A stretch of 25,577 bases of DNA from Acidobacteriota bacterium (GCA_003224195.1 QHYP01000048.1:1-25577), one strand, 5' to 3'; counted from the stretch's first letter, positions 7,936 to 19,072 are shown. Notes: generated from the letters alone by a model not told the origin. Made by a program: numbers and translations.

Positions 7936-9726
7936 CTATTCTGCCACCTTTTTGCGCGCTTTGAGGGCGATTCCCAACTCATCAAGCTGCCCGGGATCCA
8001 CTTCGCTCGGCGAATCGGCCATTAGGTCCTGCGCGGCGGTAGTTTTCGCGAAGGCGATGACTTCGCGGATGGACTTTTCGCCAGCGAGGAGCATGACCGT
8101 GCGATCCAGGCCGAGCGCGACGCCGCCGTGCGGGGGCGTGCCGTAGGTGAGCGCATCGAGGAAAAACCCAAAGCGCCGGCGCTGTTGCTCTTCGGTGAGG
8201 CCGAGTGCCTTGAAGACGCGCTCCTGCACGTCCTGGCGGTGAATCCGGATGCTGCCGGAGCCCAGCTCGACGCCATTCAGCACCAGGTCGTAGCCTTTCG
8301 AGCGAACCTCCCAAGGAGAGATCTCGAGCTTCTCGAGATCTTCCTCCACAATCCCGGTGAACGGATGCTGCGCGCTGACCCAGCGCTTATCGGACTCGCT
8401 CCATTCAAAGAGCGGAAAACCGGTGAGCCACAGGAATTTCCACTTCGATTTGTCGATCAGGTTCAGCTGCTCGGCCAGGTACACGCGCAACTGTCCGGCG
8501 ATAAGCGCCGCGGCTTCGCTTCCCTTGATCTGCTCTTTCGCAGAGACCACGACGACGAGGTCACCGGGCTTCGCGTCGCAGAGCGCCACAATCATGGCCA
8601 CGAATTCGATGCCGACAAGCTTCCCGAGCGACGATTGAATGTCGTCCGTTGTCACTTTGACCGTATAGAGACCGCGCGCGCCGAGCGTTTTGGCTTTCTC
8701 GGTCAGCTCGTCAATCTTCTTGCGCGAATAACCGGCCGCGCCCGGCACTGCGAACGCGAACACATGGCCGTCCATCTGGAGCTTGCCGCGAACTTCCGGC
8801 GAAAAACAGTTCGACACATCGTGGAGCTCCATTCCGAAGCGCAGGTCCGGTTTGTCGCTGCCGTAGAAGCGGATCGCGTCCTTGTACTGCATCTGAGGAA
8901 ACGGCGCCTCGGCCTTGATTCCCGCGACCGCACAGACGCGGACCATGACCTTTTCGATCACTTCAAAGATGTCTTCCTGCCGCGGAAAGGACATCTCGAG
9001 ATCGAGCTGGGTGAATTCCGGCTGGCGGTCGGCGCGCAAATCTTCATCGCGGAAGCATTTCACGATCTGAAAATAGCGGTCGAGCCCGGCGATCATCAGG
9101 ATCTGTTTGAAAATCTGGGGCGATTGCGGCAGCGCGTAGAACTGGCCATGATGAATGCGGCTGGGAATGAGGTAGTCGCGCGCGCCCTCGGGCGTCGAGC
9201 GCGTGAGCATGGGCGTTTCGACTTCGACGAAGCCCAATTCGTCCATGGCGTTGCGGATCTCCAGCACAACCTTGTGGCGCAACGCCAGATTGCGGTGCGG
9301 CTTGGGCCGGCGCAAATCGAGGTAACGATAGCGCAGCCGCGTCTCTTCGGCCGCGTTGATTTCGTCCTCGATCTGAAATGGCGGCGTCTTGGCTGTGTTC
9401 AGAATGTGCAGGTGCTTGGCGATGAGCTCGATTTCGCCCGTCGCGAGCTCCGGATTCGGCTTTTGCCGCTTGACTATGCGCCCTTCGACCGCAACGACGA
9501 ATTCCGCGCGCGCCTGCTCGGCCTTGGCGTGCGCTTCCGACTGCGTTTCTTTATTGAAGACAACCTGAACGATGCCGGAGCGGTCGCGGACGTCGAGAAA
9601 GAGGAGATTGCCGAGGTCGCGGCGGCGGTGGACCCATCCCATGACAATGGCGTCGCGGCCTTCGTCCTTGGCGCGCAGCTCGCCGCAATAATGCGTGCGT
9701 TTTAGGTTGCCGAGAAAATCGAGCAC
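7936..9726 (-). CDS. aspS: Aspartyl-tRNA synthetase
   Basis: A 596-residue class II synthetase of the bacterial type. The N-terminal OB-fold anticodon domain contains GWVHRRRDLGNLLFLDVRDR (about residues 30-49). The catalytic domain has EVETPML (168-174, motif 1), FRDEDLRADRQPEFTQLDLE (motif 2, about 225-244), a bacterial GAD insertion, and GGVALGLDRTVMLL (534-547, motif 3). The Leu after RRRD in the anticodon domain is the residue usual in discriminating AspRS, where non-discriminating enzymes tend to have His, so it probably charges only tRNA-Asp; this is an inference. I prefer the GTG at 9726 because AGAGGA lies 4 nt before it and it gives the common MLDFLGNLKRTHYCGEL opening. An alternative GTG at 9747 lies inside a REP hairpin. 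It is downstream of hisS, separated by 121 bp of REP DNA. Confidence 0.95.
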   Translation of the reverse strand: MLDFLGNLKRTHYCGELRAKDEGRDAIVMGWVHRRRDLGNLLFLDVRDRSGIVQVVFNKETQSEAHAKAEQARAEFVVAVEGRIVKRQKPNPELATGEIELIAKHLHILNTAKTPPFQIEDEINAAEETRLRYRYLDLRRPKPHRNLALRHKVVLEIRNAMDELGFVEVETPMLTRSTPEGARDYLIPSRIHHGQFYALPQSPQIFKQILMIAGLDRYFQIVKCFRDEDLRADRQPEFTQLDLEMSFPRQEDIFEVIEKVMVRVCAVAGIKAEAPFPQMQYKDAIRFYGSDKPDLRFGMELHDVSNCFSPEVRGKLQMDGHVFAFAVPGAAGYSRKKIDELTEKAKTLGARGLYTVKVTTDDIQSSLGKLVGIEFVAMIVALCDAKPGDLVVVVSAKEQIKGSEAAALIAGQLRVYLAEQLNLIDKSKWKFLWLTGFPLFEWSESDKRWVSAQHPFTGIVEEDLEKLEISPWEVRSKGYDLVLNGVELGSGSIRIHRQDVQERVFKALGLTEEQQRRRFGFFLDALTYGTPPHGGVALGLDRTVMLLAGEKSIREVIAFAKTTAAQDLMADSPSEVDPGQLDELGIALKARKKVAE

Positions 9727-9740
9727 GTCGTCCTCTTCAG

Positions 9741-9850
9741 GTGGCACAGACTTTCAGTCTGCGCTCTTTCTTTTCTCAGTGCCAAGTTCAGGTGTTCAGC
9801 ACAGGCTGAAGCCTGTGCCACAAAAGCGCGGGTCTAAAGACCCGCCACTA
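9741..9850. repeat. Cluster of three REP-like hairpins between hisS and aspS
   Basis: Copy A, GTGGCACAGACT-TTC-AGTCTG, is at 9741-9761. Copy B, GCACAGGCT-GA-AGCCTGTGC followed by CAC, is at 9799-9821 and is the same family inverted. Copy C, GCGGGTCT-AA-AGACCCGC followed by CACTAC, is at 9828-9851 and is a second family. The TAG stop of hisS (9850-9848) lies in the tail of copy C. Such hairpins in operon gaps can stabilise upstream mRNA or attenuate transcription. They resemble, but do not match, the REPs of the nearby RAYT. Confidence 0.75.
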
Positions 9851-11416
9851 CAACTTTCTCAAATATTCGAGCAAAGCGGACTCGGTGCATTTCGCTTGCG
9901 AGCCATCGGCCAGAGTTTTCAGCGTCCACTGGCCGCTGGCCACTTCGTCTTCGCCGAGAATCAAGGCGTAGCGCGCGCCGAGTTTATCGGCCTGGCCGAG
10001 CGCTTTACTGAATTTCTGCGGGGTGCCGGGCAATTCGACCGAGAAGCCCGCATCGCGCAGGGTACGCGCCGCGCGCACGGCAGTTTGGTAAGCCGGTTCG
10101 CCCATCCAGGCGATGAAGACGTCGATTCCTCGCTCCACTTTTGGTTTTCCGGATTCCTGGAGCGAAAGGATCAGGCGGTCTTCACCGATAGCGAAGCCGA
10201 TGCCCTTGGTCGGCGGCCCGCCGAGCAATTCGACGAGGCCGTCGTAGCGGCCGCCGCCGCACACGGCGTTCTGCGCGCCTAGCCCCGGCGCGATGATTTC
10301 AAACGTCGTGCGCATGTAGTAGTCGAGGCCGCGAACGAGGCGCCAGTTCTGCTGGAAGGCGATGTTGCGAAGGGCCAGCTCGCGCTTGACGTCGGCATAA
10401 TTCTGGGCGCAATCGGCGCACAGGTGGTCGGTGATGTGCGGCAGCTTTGCGATGACGCCTTGCTCGGTCTGGAGTTTCGAGTCGAACACGCGGAGAGGAT
10501 TCGTTTCGATGCGGCGCTGACTGTCGAGCCCCAGCTTGTCCTTCACTTTGCGCAGCGCTTCGCGAAGCAGTTCGACGTACTTGGGCCGGCAATTCTGGCA
10601 GCCGATGGAGTTGATGTCCAGGCGGGCGCCTTCCAGGCCGAGCTTGCGGAAATAGACCATGAGCATTTCGATGAGCTCGGCGTCCACGGCAGGCGCATCC
10701 GGGCCCCCGAGGACTTCCGCGTCGATCTGGTAGAACTGGCGGTAGCGCCCCTTCTGCGGGCGCTCCCGGCGGAACATCGGCCCCAAGCAGTAGAGCTTGA
10801 CGGGCTGTGGCAGGGTGTACATGCCATGCTCGATGTAGGCGCGGCAAACGGAGGCAGTGGCTTCCGGACGCAGGGTTACCTCTATCCCGAGTTCGACATA
10901 GGCCGCCAAATAACTACACTGAAACAATAATTCCCGATATTGCCGGTCGAAAGCCTCGTTTATGTTACCCGCTTTCACTTGGGCGGACAGTGTCTCTAGC
11001 TCCGAGAATGTTCGTTCCAGAACTTCTACAGTTTTTCGGTTACGAGTCGTATTCGGGATTTCGTTATTCTTTAGTGCGTGTTCAACCTCCAGCAAAAATC
11101 TAGGAAGGTCGTTCAGATTGTGTGGCTTGGGAATTTCGACGGGCCGATCAATAAATGTGTACATCTCTTTTGAAACTACGTCAGTATCGAAGCCAATCGA
11201 ACGCGCAAACAGATCAGTCTCCTCAAAAATTGGGAGGCGGATTTCGCCGAAGCCGTAGGTGGCGAAGACTTCGTGGGCTGTCTGTTCGACGCGGTTCCAC
11301 AGCGCGGTATCAGGCGGAAGGATATCGCGCGTGCCCTTGATGGCCTGGAATTTTCGCGGCTTGGCAGTTCCCTTCCCAGGGTCCTTCTGCGGCGCTTTGG
11401 CTGAGCCTTCGCTCAC
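9848..11416 (-). CDS. hisS: Histidyl-tRNA synthetase with a large insertion
   Basis: A 522-residue class II synthetase, about 90 longer than the usual 420-430. It has the opening IKGTRDILPP (26-35), motif 1 around GEIRLPIFEETDLF (57-70), TLRPEATA (181-188), motif 2 GPMFRRERPQKGRYRQFYQ (212-230), HisA RGLDYY (362-367), CGGGRYDGL (386-394), motif 3 GIGFAIGEDRL (405-415) and the C-terminal anticodon domain. Two Cys pairs (C273/C276, C333/C336) are common in bacterial HisRS. The excess is one block, residues about 91-179, between TFIDR and TLRPEATA, where other HisRS have only a short turn. It is predicted helical and charged and sits in low-G+C DNA. The GTG at 11416 overlaps the upstream stop by 4 bp (GTGA). 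All catalytic motifs are present, so the enzyme is probably functional. Confidence 0.93.
   Translation of the reverse strand: MSEGSAKAPQKDPGKGTAKPRKFQAIKGTRDILPPDTALWNRVEQTAHEVFATYGFGEIRLPIFEETDLFARSIGFDTDVVSKEMYTFIDRPVEIPKPHNLNDLPRFLLEVEHALKNNEIPNTTRNRKTVEVLERTFSELETLSAQVKAGNINEAFDRQYRELLFQCSYLAAYVELGIEVTLRPEATASVCRAYIEHGMYTLPQPVKLYCLGPMFRRERPQKGRYRQFYQIDAEVLGGPDAPAVDAELIEMLMVYFRKLGLEGARLDINSIGCQNCRPKYVELLREALRKVKDKLGLDSQRRIETNPLRVFDSKLQTEQGVIAKLPHITDHLCADCAQNYADVKRELALRNIAFQQNWRLVRGLDYYMRTTFEIIAPGLGAQNAVCGGGRYDGLVELLGGPPTKGIGFAIGEDRLILSLQESGKPKVERGIDVFIAWMGEPAYQTAVRAARTLRDAGFSVELPGTPQKFSKALGQADKLGARYALILGEDEVASGQWTLKTLADGSQAKCTESALLEYLRKL
10880..11146 (-). other. In-frame insertion of about 89 residues in HisRS
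   Basis: This segment encodes HisRS residues about 91-179 (from PVEIPKPHNLNDL to YVELGIE). It is in frame, has no stop, shows no intein splice residues at its edges and no similarity I recognise. Composition is mostly helix-forming (ERTFSELETLSAQV, QYRELLFQCSYLAAYV). Hand-counted G+C over 10921-11220 is about 45%, against about 62% in the adjacent parts of the gene. The low-G+C tract extends about 80 bp past the insertion on the 5' side. Confidence 0.75.
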
Positions 11417-11931
11417 TCGGCGGGTTCCTTCCGGTAAATTTCTTTGTATTCCACGTAGCGCTGGGCGTAGGCGTCGATGGAAGCCTTGTCGAGATCGGTC
11501 AACGAGCGTTTCACCGTGCCGGGATGCCCCGCGACCAGGCTTCCTGGAGGAACGACGGTCTTTTCCAGGACCAGCGTGCCGGCGGCCACGATGCTCCCGG
11601 CGCCGATCTGCGCGCCGTTCAGAATGACCGAGCCCATGCCGATCAGACAGCGCGACTCGATGGTGCAGCCGTGCAGCGTGCACGAATGGCCGACGGTCAC
11701 ACCTTCGCCGAGAATCAGCGGCCACTCTTCGCGCATGACGTGGCAGATCGAGCCGTCCTGAATATTCGTGCGCGCGCCAACGCGGATGTAGTGCACGTCG
11801 CCGCGGAGGACGGCGCAGGGCCAGACGCTCGAGTGTTCGCCAATCACTACGTCGCCGATGATGACGGCCGCCGGATCAATGTAGGCAGTCGGTGCGATTT
11901 GCGGCCGTATGCCCCTGTATTGCCGGATCAA
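11413..11931 (-). CDS. Gamma-carbonic-anhydrase-like hexapeptide-repeat protein
   Basis: A 172-residue left-handed beta-helix protein of the YrdA/PaaY/CaiE group. Hexapeptide repeats run from about residue 13 to 135 (IAPTAYIDPAAVIIGDVVIG onward). The three metal-binding histidines are H64, H82 and H87; the H-x4-H spacing of the last two matches archaeal Cam. The protein would form a trimer with metal at subunit interfaces. Whether it hydrates CO2 or is a metal-binding relative cannot be told from sequence. I chose the TTG at 11931 because GGAGGG lies 7-8 nt before it and the length then matches the family. The frame stays open upstream to 12168, but that would translate a repeat at 11973-12021. 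It overlaps hisS by 4 bp, so the two are translationally coupled. Confidence 0.88.
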   Translation of the reverse strand: MIRQYRGIRPQIAPTAYIDPAAVIIGDVVIGEHSSVWPCAVLRGDVHYIRVGARTNIQDGSICHVMREEWPLILGEGVTVGHSCTLHGCTIESRCLIGMGSVILNGAQIGAGSIVAAGTLVLEKTVVPPGSLVAGHPGTVKRSLTDLDKASIDAYAQRYVEYKEIYRKEPAE

Positions 11932-11972
11932 CCGCGCGCCCTCCGCCGTTTTTCGCACTTCGGACGAGGATT

Positions 11973-12021
11973 GCCGGGCGTGAAAACCCCGGCAGATCCC
12001 GCCGTCTGCCGCCGCTCCTAC
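11973..12021. repeat. Compound REP-like palindrome (GTAGGAG type)
   Basis: Two adjoining hairpins: GCCGGG/CCCGGC (11973-11978/11988-11993) and GGCAGA/TCTGCC (11991-11996/12005-12010). The minus strand begins with GTAGGAG (12021-12015), which recurs at 12231-12225. It ends 42 bp upstream of the gamma-CA start. Confidence 0.5.
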
Positions 12022-12182
12022 TTTTGCCAGCTCCATGAGCAGGCTGGCGCGCCGGGTCGGCTCACCCTTCCAACTTGAATTTCGGGCCAAGCAGTTGGAA
12101 CGGCACACGCAAAGGGGCGTCCCTGGACCGCCCAGTGGAAAACCTCGGCAGCGAACTGTGGAGAGCAAACTAACATACGGGT

Positions 12183-12232
12183 GTCAGCCTGACAAGGAAG
12201 GGGGATTGAGCGGAAGGAGCCGAACTCCTACA
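12183..12232. repeat. REP-like palindromes downstream of mrp
   Basis: GTCAGCCTGAC (12183-12193) and the small hairpin AGGAG-CCGAA-CTCCT (12215-12229) with the GTAG tetranucleotide next to it on the minus strand. It begins about 20 bp after the mrp stop and could act as a 3'-end stabiliser; there is no T-run typical of an intrinsic terminator. Confidence 0.45.
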
Positions 12233-12251
12233 AATTAACCGGGCGCGGCGG

Positions 12252-13088
12252 TTAATCGATCTGCACGGCAGGACCGGCAGCAGCAGCGCCCACTTTTTCG
12301 AGCCGCGCGGTGACGGCGCGCGCCATCGCGTAGATGCTTTTTGCTGCCGGCGCGGACTCGCCGCCGAGAGCGACGGGCTTGCCGGTGTCGCCGCCGATGC
12401 GGATGCGGGGATCAATCTCAATTTCGCCGAGCACGGGCACGCCGTATTCCTTCGCGGTCCGCGCGCCTTCGCCATGGCCGAAAATATCCACGGGCTTGCC
12501 GCAGTGCGGGCAGGCGAAGGAGCTCATGTTTTCGACCACGCCGAGCACTTCGACATTTACCTGGCGAAACATCTCGATGGCCTTGCGCACGTCGGCCAGC
12601 GCGACAACCGACGGTGTGGTGACCACGACGGCGCCGGTCACCGCCACGGTTTGGATCAGCGTCAACTGCACGTCGCCCGTGCCCGGGGGCAAATCCACAA
12701 TCAAATAATCCAATTCTCCCCATTCGACGCTGCGGAGAAACTGCGTGATAACGCTGTGAAGCATCGGACCGCGCCAGATCATGGGCTTGTCGCCTCGATT
12801 CAGCAGGCCCATGGAAATCATCTTCAGCCCCATCGCGTCCACCGGCAGGATGCGGCGCTCGGCCAGCGCGCGGGGCTCTTCCGTCGAGGCGAGCATCAAG
12901 GGCACGTTGGGGCCGTACACGTCGGCGTCGAGCAGTCCGATCTTATGGCCGAGCTTCTCCAGCGCCAGAGCCAGATTGACGGCGACGGTTGTCTTGCCGA
13001 CGCCGCCTTTGCCGCTGGCCACGGCCACAAGATTCTTCACGCCCGGGATGGGCTGGCGTTCGGGCATCGGCATTGGGGCGGGTGGCAT
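12252..13088 (-). CDS. mrp: Mrp/ApbC-type P-loop ATPase, iron-sulfur carrier
   Basis: A 278-residue ATPase that binds a [4Fe-4S] cluster at a dimer interface and delivers it to apo-proteins. The deviant Walker A GKGGVGKTT is at 26-34, with DADVYGPN at 54-61 and DLPPGTGD at 132-139. CPHC (C193, C196) is the cluster-binding CxxC. Compared with E. coli Mrp (about 370 residues) the N-terminal DUF59/MIP18 domain is missing; the protein begins shortly before the conserved IPGVKNLVAVASGKGGVGKTT. The start at 13088 has AGAGGA 7 nt upstream; the frame continues to 13139 but adds only low-quality sequence. It lies 91 bp downstream of secA. Confidence 0.92.
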   Translation of the reverse strand: MPPAPMPMPERQPIPGVKNLVAVASGKGGVGKTTVAVNLALALEKLGHKIGLLDADVYGPNVPLMLASTEEPRALAERRILPVDAMGLKMISMGLLNRGDKPMIWRGPMLHSVITQFLRSVEWGELDYLIVDLPPGTGDVQLTLIQTVAVTGAVVVTTPSVVALADVRKAIEMFRQVNVEVLGVVENMSSFACPHCGKPVDIFGHGEGARTAKEYGVPVLGEIEIDPRIRIGGDTGKPVALGGESAPAAKSIYAMARAVTARLEKVGAAAAGPAVQID

Positions 13089-13123
13089 TCTGGTGTCCTC
13101 TCTGTCTCCGGTGAACTGAAGAT

Positions 13124-13162
13124 GCCGGCCTCCCGACAAGGTCCGGATAAATTCCGGCCGGC
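13124..13162. terminator. Inverted repeat between secA and mrp
   Basis: GCCGGCC (13124-13130) pairs with GGCCGGC (13156-13162) around a 25-nt loop containing the smaller pair TCCGGA/TTCCGG. No U-tract follows on the minus strand, so this may be a REP-like or attenuating element, not a true terminator. Confidence 0.3.
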
Positions 13163-13179
13163 GCTACCCAAGTTTTGCG

Positions 13180-16164
<2,985 letters not shown>

Positions 16165-16342
16165 GAATGGCTTTGCCGCCCCCGAAGGGCTTGTCCGCTC
16201 TTATGCTGATTCCCGTCCGCAAAGACGCGGCGGGGTCAATTCTTCATTCTAACTGGTTGGATGCGGCGCGGCAAAGAAACGCGACGCGCGAGATGGGTTG
16301 AACGCACGAAGATTTGCGGCAGGCAGACTCCACCGCGAACGT

Positions 16343-19072
16343 TTAGCTTATGACCAGGGTTTCGACGCGGGATTCGACGGACTCGGACGAACTTTTGTCG
16401 TGGGGCATGTTTTCCGCCAGCAGGCGGCGGAAGCGGCCGCGTTCTTCGAGGCCGATGTCCACAATTTCAAAGGCCATGTCCTGCGCGCGGTAATCGCGGG
16501 TCATCGCGGTGGCCGCCAGGTTGCGCAACCCCACCTGCAGCCGCAGTTCGACTTGCGTACCCGGTGCAAGATGCCGGTCAGTCCTGGCGATGCCGCCGGA
16601 TAGACTCGCAATTCGGATCTCGAAGTGGCAGCTCTCGCGGAGATTCGTGCTGACCGCAAAGATGGGCTTGGGGAAGCGCACGCGGCGGTGCCTGCGCTGG
16701 CGCACCCAGCGCGAATCAGATGGAACATCAAGCGGAGCAAGGGCCAGATCTTCCGATTCGATGCCGCTCCGCGGGCGAAATTCGCGCACCCAATCCGGGT
16801 CGAGCTTTTCGAGCGATTGCAGCGCGGCGATGCGCAGCTCCTGCGGCGAGCTCCAACGCCACATTTGCTTCGATTCTGCGATGCGCTTGAGCGACTTGAT
16901 CGACTCGGGCGCGTGAATTCGGCCGAGCGCCTCGATAGCCTTGACGCGAAGGTACGGGCTGGCTCCAAGCGGCAGATCTCCGTCGACGATGCACAAGAGC
17001 CGCGGCAGCGCTTCGCGGCGGCCGGTCAGACCGATTTCGTCAATGGCCAGCGGCATCACCAGCGGGTCGAGATAATCGACCAACGCCAGCAGGAGCTTGC
17101 AGCACGCGGGCGACCGGGCGGAAGCAATCTGCCGCACAATGCGGTCCTGCGCGACGCGCGGGAAATCCTTCATGCGCTGCGGGAGGTGCGCCTCGACGGC
17201 CTCCGCATCGAGCAGACTGAGCAGGCCAACCATGTCCGCCGCTTCGCTCACCGGCCCGCCCCGAACTGTGCTGCGCAAATGACCCAGCGCTTCGCCTCCC
17301 ACCTCTTTGGTCAACTCGACCATAAAGGCGCAGTCGCTGCGCAGTTGGGAGCGGTTGATGCGCAACGAGAGCTGCTCCATGGTGGCTTGCGGAAGCTGGC
17401 GCAAGACATTCGTGAGGCCGGGAGCGGCTTTTTTCGCGCGCAATGCCTCGTCCAGGAATTCGGGCAGGCGCGCCTCGATGCCCATTTTCGGCCGGAGGTT
17501 CCGCGCGATGCCCGGGCGCTGCGTTTCAACGCCAGCGATCAAGTCGAGTGCCTGCTCCATCGCCGCGTAACACCGCGTGGTGGCTGCTTCCTGGCAGAAA
17601 CGGACAAACGCGGCGCTGACCAGCGTGTGCAGCTCATTGTCCTGCTCGAGGCTGACCCGCACGCCCAGGTGGCGCAGCGTTTCACCCAGGAGCGCAGGAT
17701 TCACTTTCGCATAGAGATCGGCAAGCTCCGCGAGACCAATGGCTGCTTTCCTGCGCGCGTCGTGCTCCTCACGCTCCACGCATGCAGCGTAGTTCCGCAG
17801 AATGGTGGTGGCCTCGGCGACTTCACCCTTCTCCAGAAGCTGGTTGACGAACTGGCGGAGATTTCGCGCGGGAATACACCAGGATTCCTCCGAAAGGAGA
17901 ACGGAGCGCTTGCTGGTTTCCGGGACTCCGGCCCAGAACTGCCGGTCGAGAATATCCAGGTGGGATTCGACCAAGAGACCCGCCTCGGTCATTTTGTCTT
18001 CGTGCGCTCCGAGAATGTTGCGGAGATTCTCGATCTCATGATTCATGCGGTCGAGCAACTGGCGCACAGCGTTGACTTTCACTTCGCCGCGTTCGTACCG
18101 CTCGAGCGCGAAACGAATGGCAAGATGCTCCGCCAAACGGATGAGGACGGCCTGATCGGGTTTACCCTCGGGCGCAGCGGCGGCAAGAGTGGCCAGGGCC
18201 TGCTTGAGGAAGTCCTGCGCCTGGCCAGGAAGCTTTTCCATGGACTCCTGGAACGGCCCGGGCGCCACGCCCTCTCCGGCGGCTGCCCCGCTTTTTCCCA
18301 GGCTTGTCAGCGCACCCAGGATGCCGAGGATCTCTTCCTCGCCGGGCGCGGCGTATTGTCCTTTCCCGTCGTGGAATCCAGCGCCCCATGCGCCGGAAGC
18401 CCCGGGGACGCCCCCGAGTATTCCGCGATCACCTGCGGAAGCAACCGAGGCATTTTCGGCCGCGCCTTTCGCGCCCCCCGCGCCGTGCCCCTCGCTTTTG
18501 GCTCCCTGCGCCGCGGCGATCAGTTCCAGAAGCTTTTGTGGATCGTTCAGCCAATCTTTGAACTTATCGTGGTCCTGCCCGAGGGTGGCCGCGGCGAGTT
18601 GCGCCGCGAGACCCGTTTCCTTCAGACGCGAGTCGGTGGCTACGAAACACACTTCGTTGACGCGGATTCCCTCCGCGCCCGCCAGCGCCTGCTTCAATTG
18701 CTGCGCGAGTTCCGCAGGCTTCGCTTTCCCGGTCGGGAATGCCCGCGCAAACCGGCTGAGTTCCTCCGCAGTAAGCGAAGGGAAGAACTGCACGCTGGCG
18801 AGGCCCGCGGCGGAAAGCAGTTGCGCAAATTGTTTTTCCGCCGGCGCGCCTTCGAGAGGAACCCCGTCCAAGAGAAGCTGGGAACCGCTGGCCCCGAGCA
18901 GCAGGCCGTCCTGGCTGCCCGTGGGGATAGCCATGCGAAGCTCACGCCAAGCGGTGTCAAGCTGCTCCGCCGTGCGCACGTGCTCGAAGCCGTAAAGACG
19001 CGCGAACTTCAGGAGAATGTTCAAACTTCGAACAAACGCTCTCCCCGCGGCAGTTTGTGGGTCCGGTTTCAT
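16343..19072 (-). CDS. HEAT-repeat protein with C-terminal PilZ domain (short-linker copy)
   Basis: A 909-residue, apparently cytosolic protein. Residues 1-185 form a conserved N-terminal region (AFVRSLNILLKFARLYGFEH, then a mixed alpha/beta stretch) shared with the neighbour. A Gly/Ala-rich linker covers about 188-270. Residues 275-760 are mainly helical with recognisable HEAT/PBS-lyase-like repeats near 670-760 (LAIDEIGLTGRREALPRL, VKAIEALGRI). A PilZ domain lies at about 788-886 with an Arg-rich entry (RQRRHRRVRF), but the second c-di-GMP motif, normally D/N-x-S-x-x-G, reads around IASLSGG without the acidic residue, so ligand binding is doubtful. It lies 200 bp downstream of its paralogue. 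Function unknown; a scaffold or signal-response role is an inference only. Confidence 0.82.
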   Translation of the reverse strand: MKPDPQTAAGRAFVRSLNILLKFARLYGFEHVRTAEQLDTAWRELRMAIPTGSQDGLLLGASGSQLLLDGVPLEGAPAEKQFAQLLSAAGLASVQFFPSLTAEELSRFARAFPTGKAKPAELAQQLKQALAGAEGIRVNEVCFVATDSRLKETGLAAQLAAATLGQDHDKFKDWLNDPQKLLELIAAAQGAKSEGHGAGGAKGAAENASVASAGDRGILGGVPGASGAWGAGFHDGKGQYAAPGEEEILGILGALTSLGKSGAAAGEGVAPGPFQESMEKLPGQAQDFLKQALATLAAAAPEGKPDQAVLIRLAEHLAIRFALERYERGEVKVNAVRQLLDRMNHEIENLRNILGAHEDKMTEAGLLVESHLDILDRQFWAGVPETSKRSVLLSEESWCIPARNLRQFVNQLLEKGEVAEATTILRNYAACVEREEHDARRKAAIGLAELADLYAKVNPALLGETLRHLGVRVSLEQDNELHTLVSAAFVRFCQEAATTRCYAAMEQALDLIAGVETQRPGIARNLRPKMGIEARLPEFLDEALRAKKAAPGLTNVLRQLPQATMEQLSLRINRSQLRSDCAFMVELTKEVGGEALGHLRSTVRGGPVSEAADMVGLLSLLDAEAVEAHLPQRMKDFPRVAQDRIVRQIASARSPACCKLLLALVDYLDPLVMPLAIDEIGLTGRREALPRLLCIVDGDLPLGASPYLRVKAIEALGRIHAPESIKSLKRIAESKQMWRWSSPQELRIAALQSLEKLDPDWVREFRPRSGIESEDLALAPLDVPSDSRWVRQRRHRRVRFPKPIFAVSTNLRESCHFEIRIASLSGGIARTDRHLAPGTQVELRLQVGLRNLAATAMTRDYRAQDMAFEIVDIGLEERGRFRRLLAENMPHDKSSSESVESRVETLVIS

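Larger units (their letters stand above)
11932..12251. other. 320-bp intergenic region rich in small palindromes
   Basis: No gene is supported between mrp and the gamma-CA gene. The region holds compound hairpins at 11973-12021, an 8-bp inverted repeat TTCCAACT/AGTTGGAA (12068-12075/12093-12100), the palindrome GTCAGCCTGAC (12183-12193) and the hairpin AGGAG/CTCCT (12215-12229). Two of these carry GTAGGAG on the minus strand. It resembles a landing zone for dispersed repeats; no clear promoter could be picked out. Confidence 0.55.

Noticed and set aside
10880..11146. Intein in hisS
   Set aside because: No Cys/Ser at the N-terminal junction, no His-Asn at the C-terminal end, and too short for a normal intein.
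11417..11725. N-terminal extension of HisRS to 625 residues
   Set aside because: The extra 103 residues are antithetical to HisRS families, Arg-rich, and read through the gamma-CA gene in another frame. The GTG at 11416 with the GTGA overlap is much better.
11932..12168. N-terminal extension of the gamma-CA protein to 251 residues
   Set aside because: It would translate a palindromic repeat and lacks a good ribosome site; the TTG at 11931 has GGAGGG and gives the family length.
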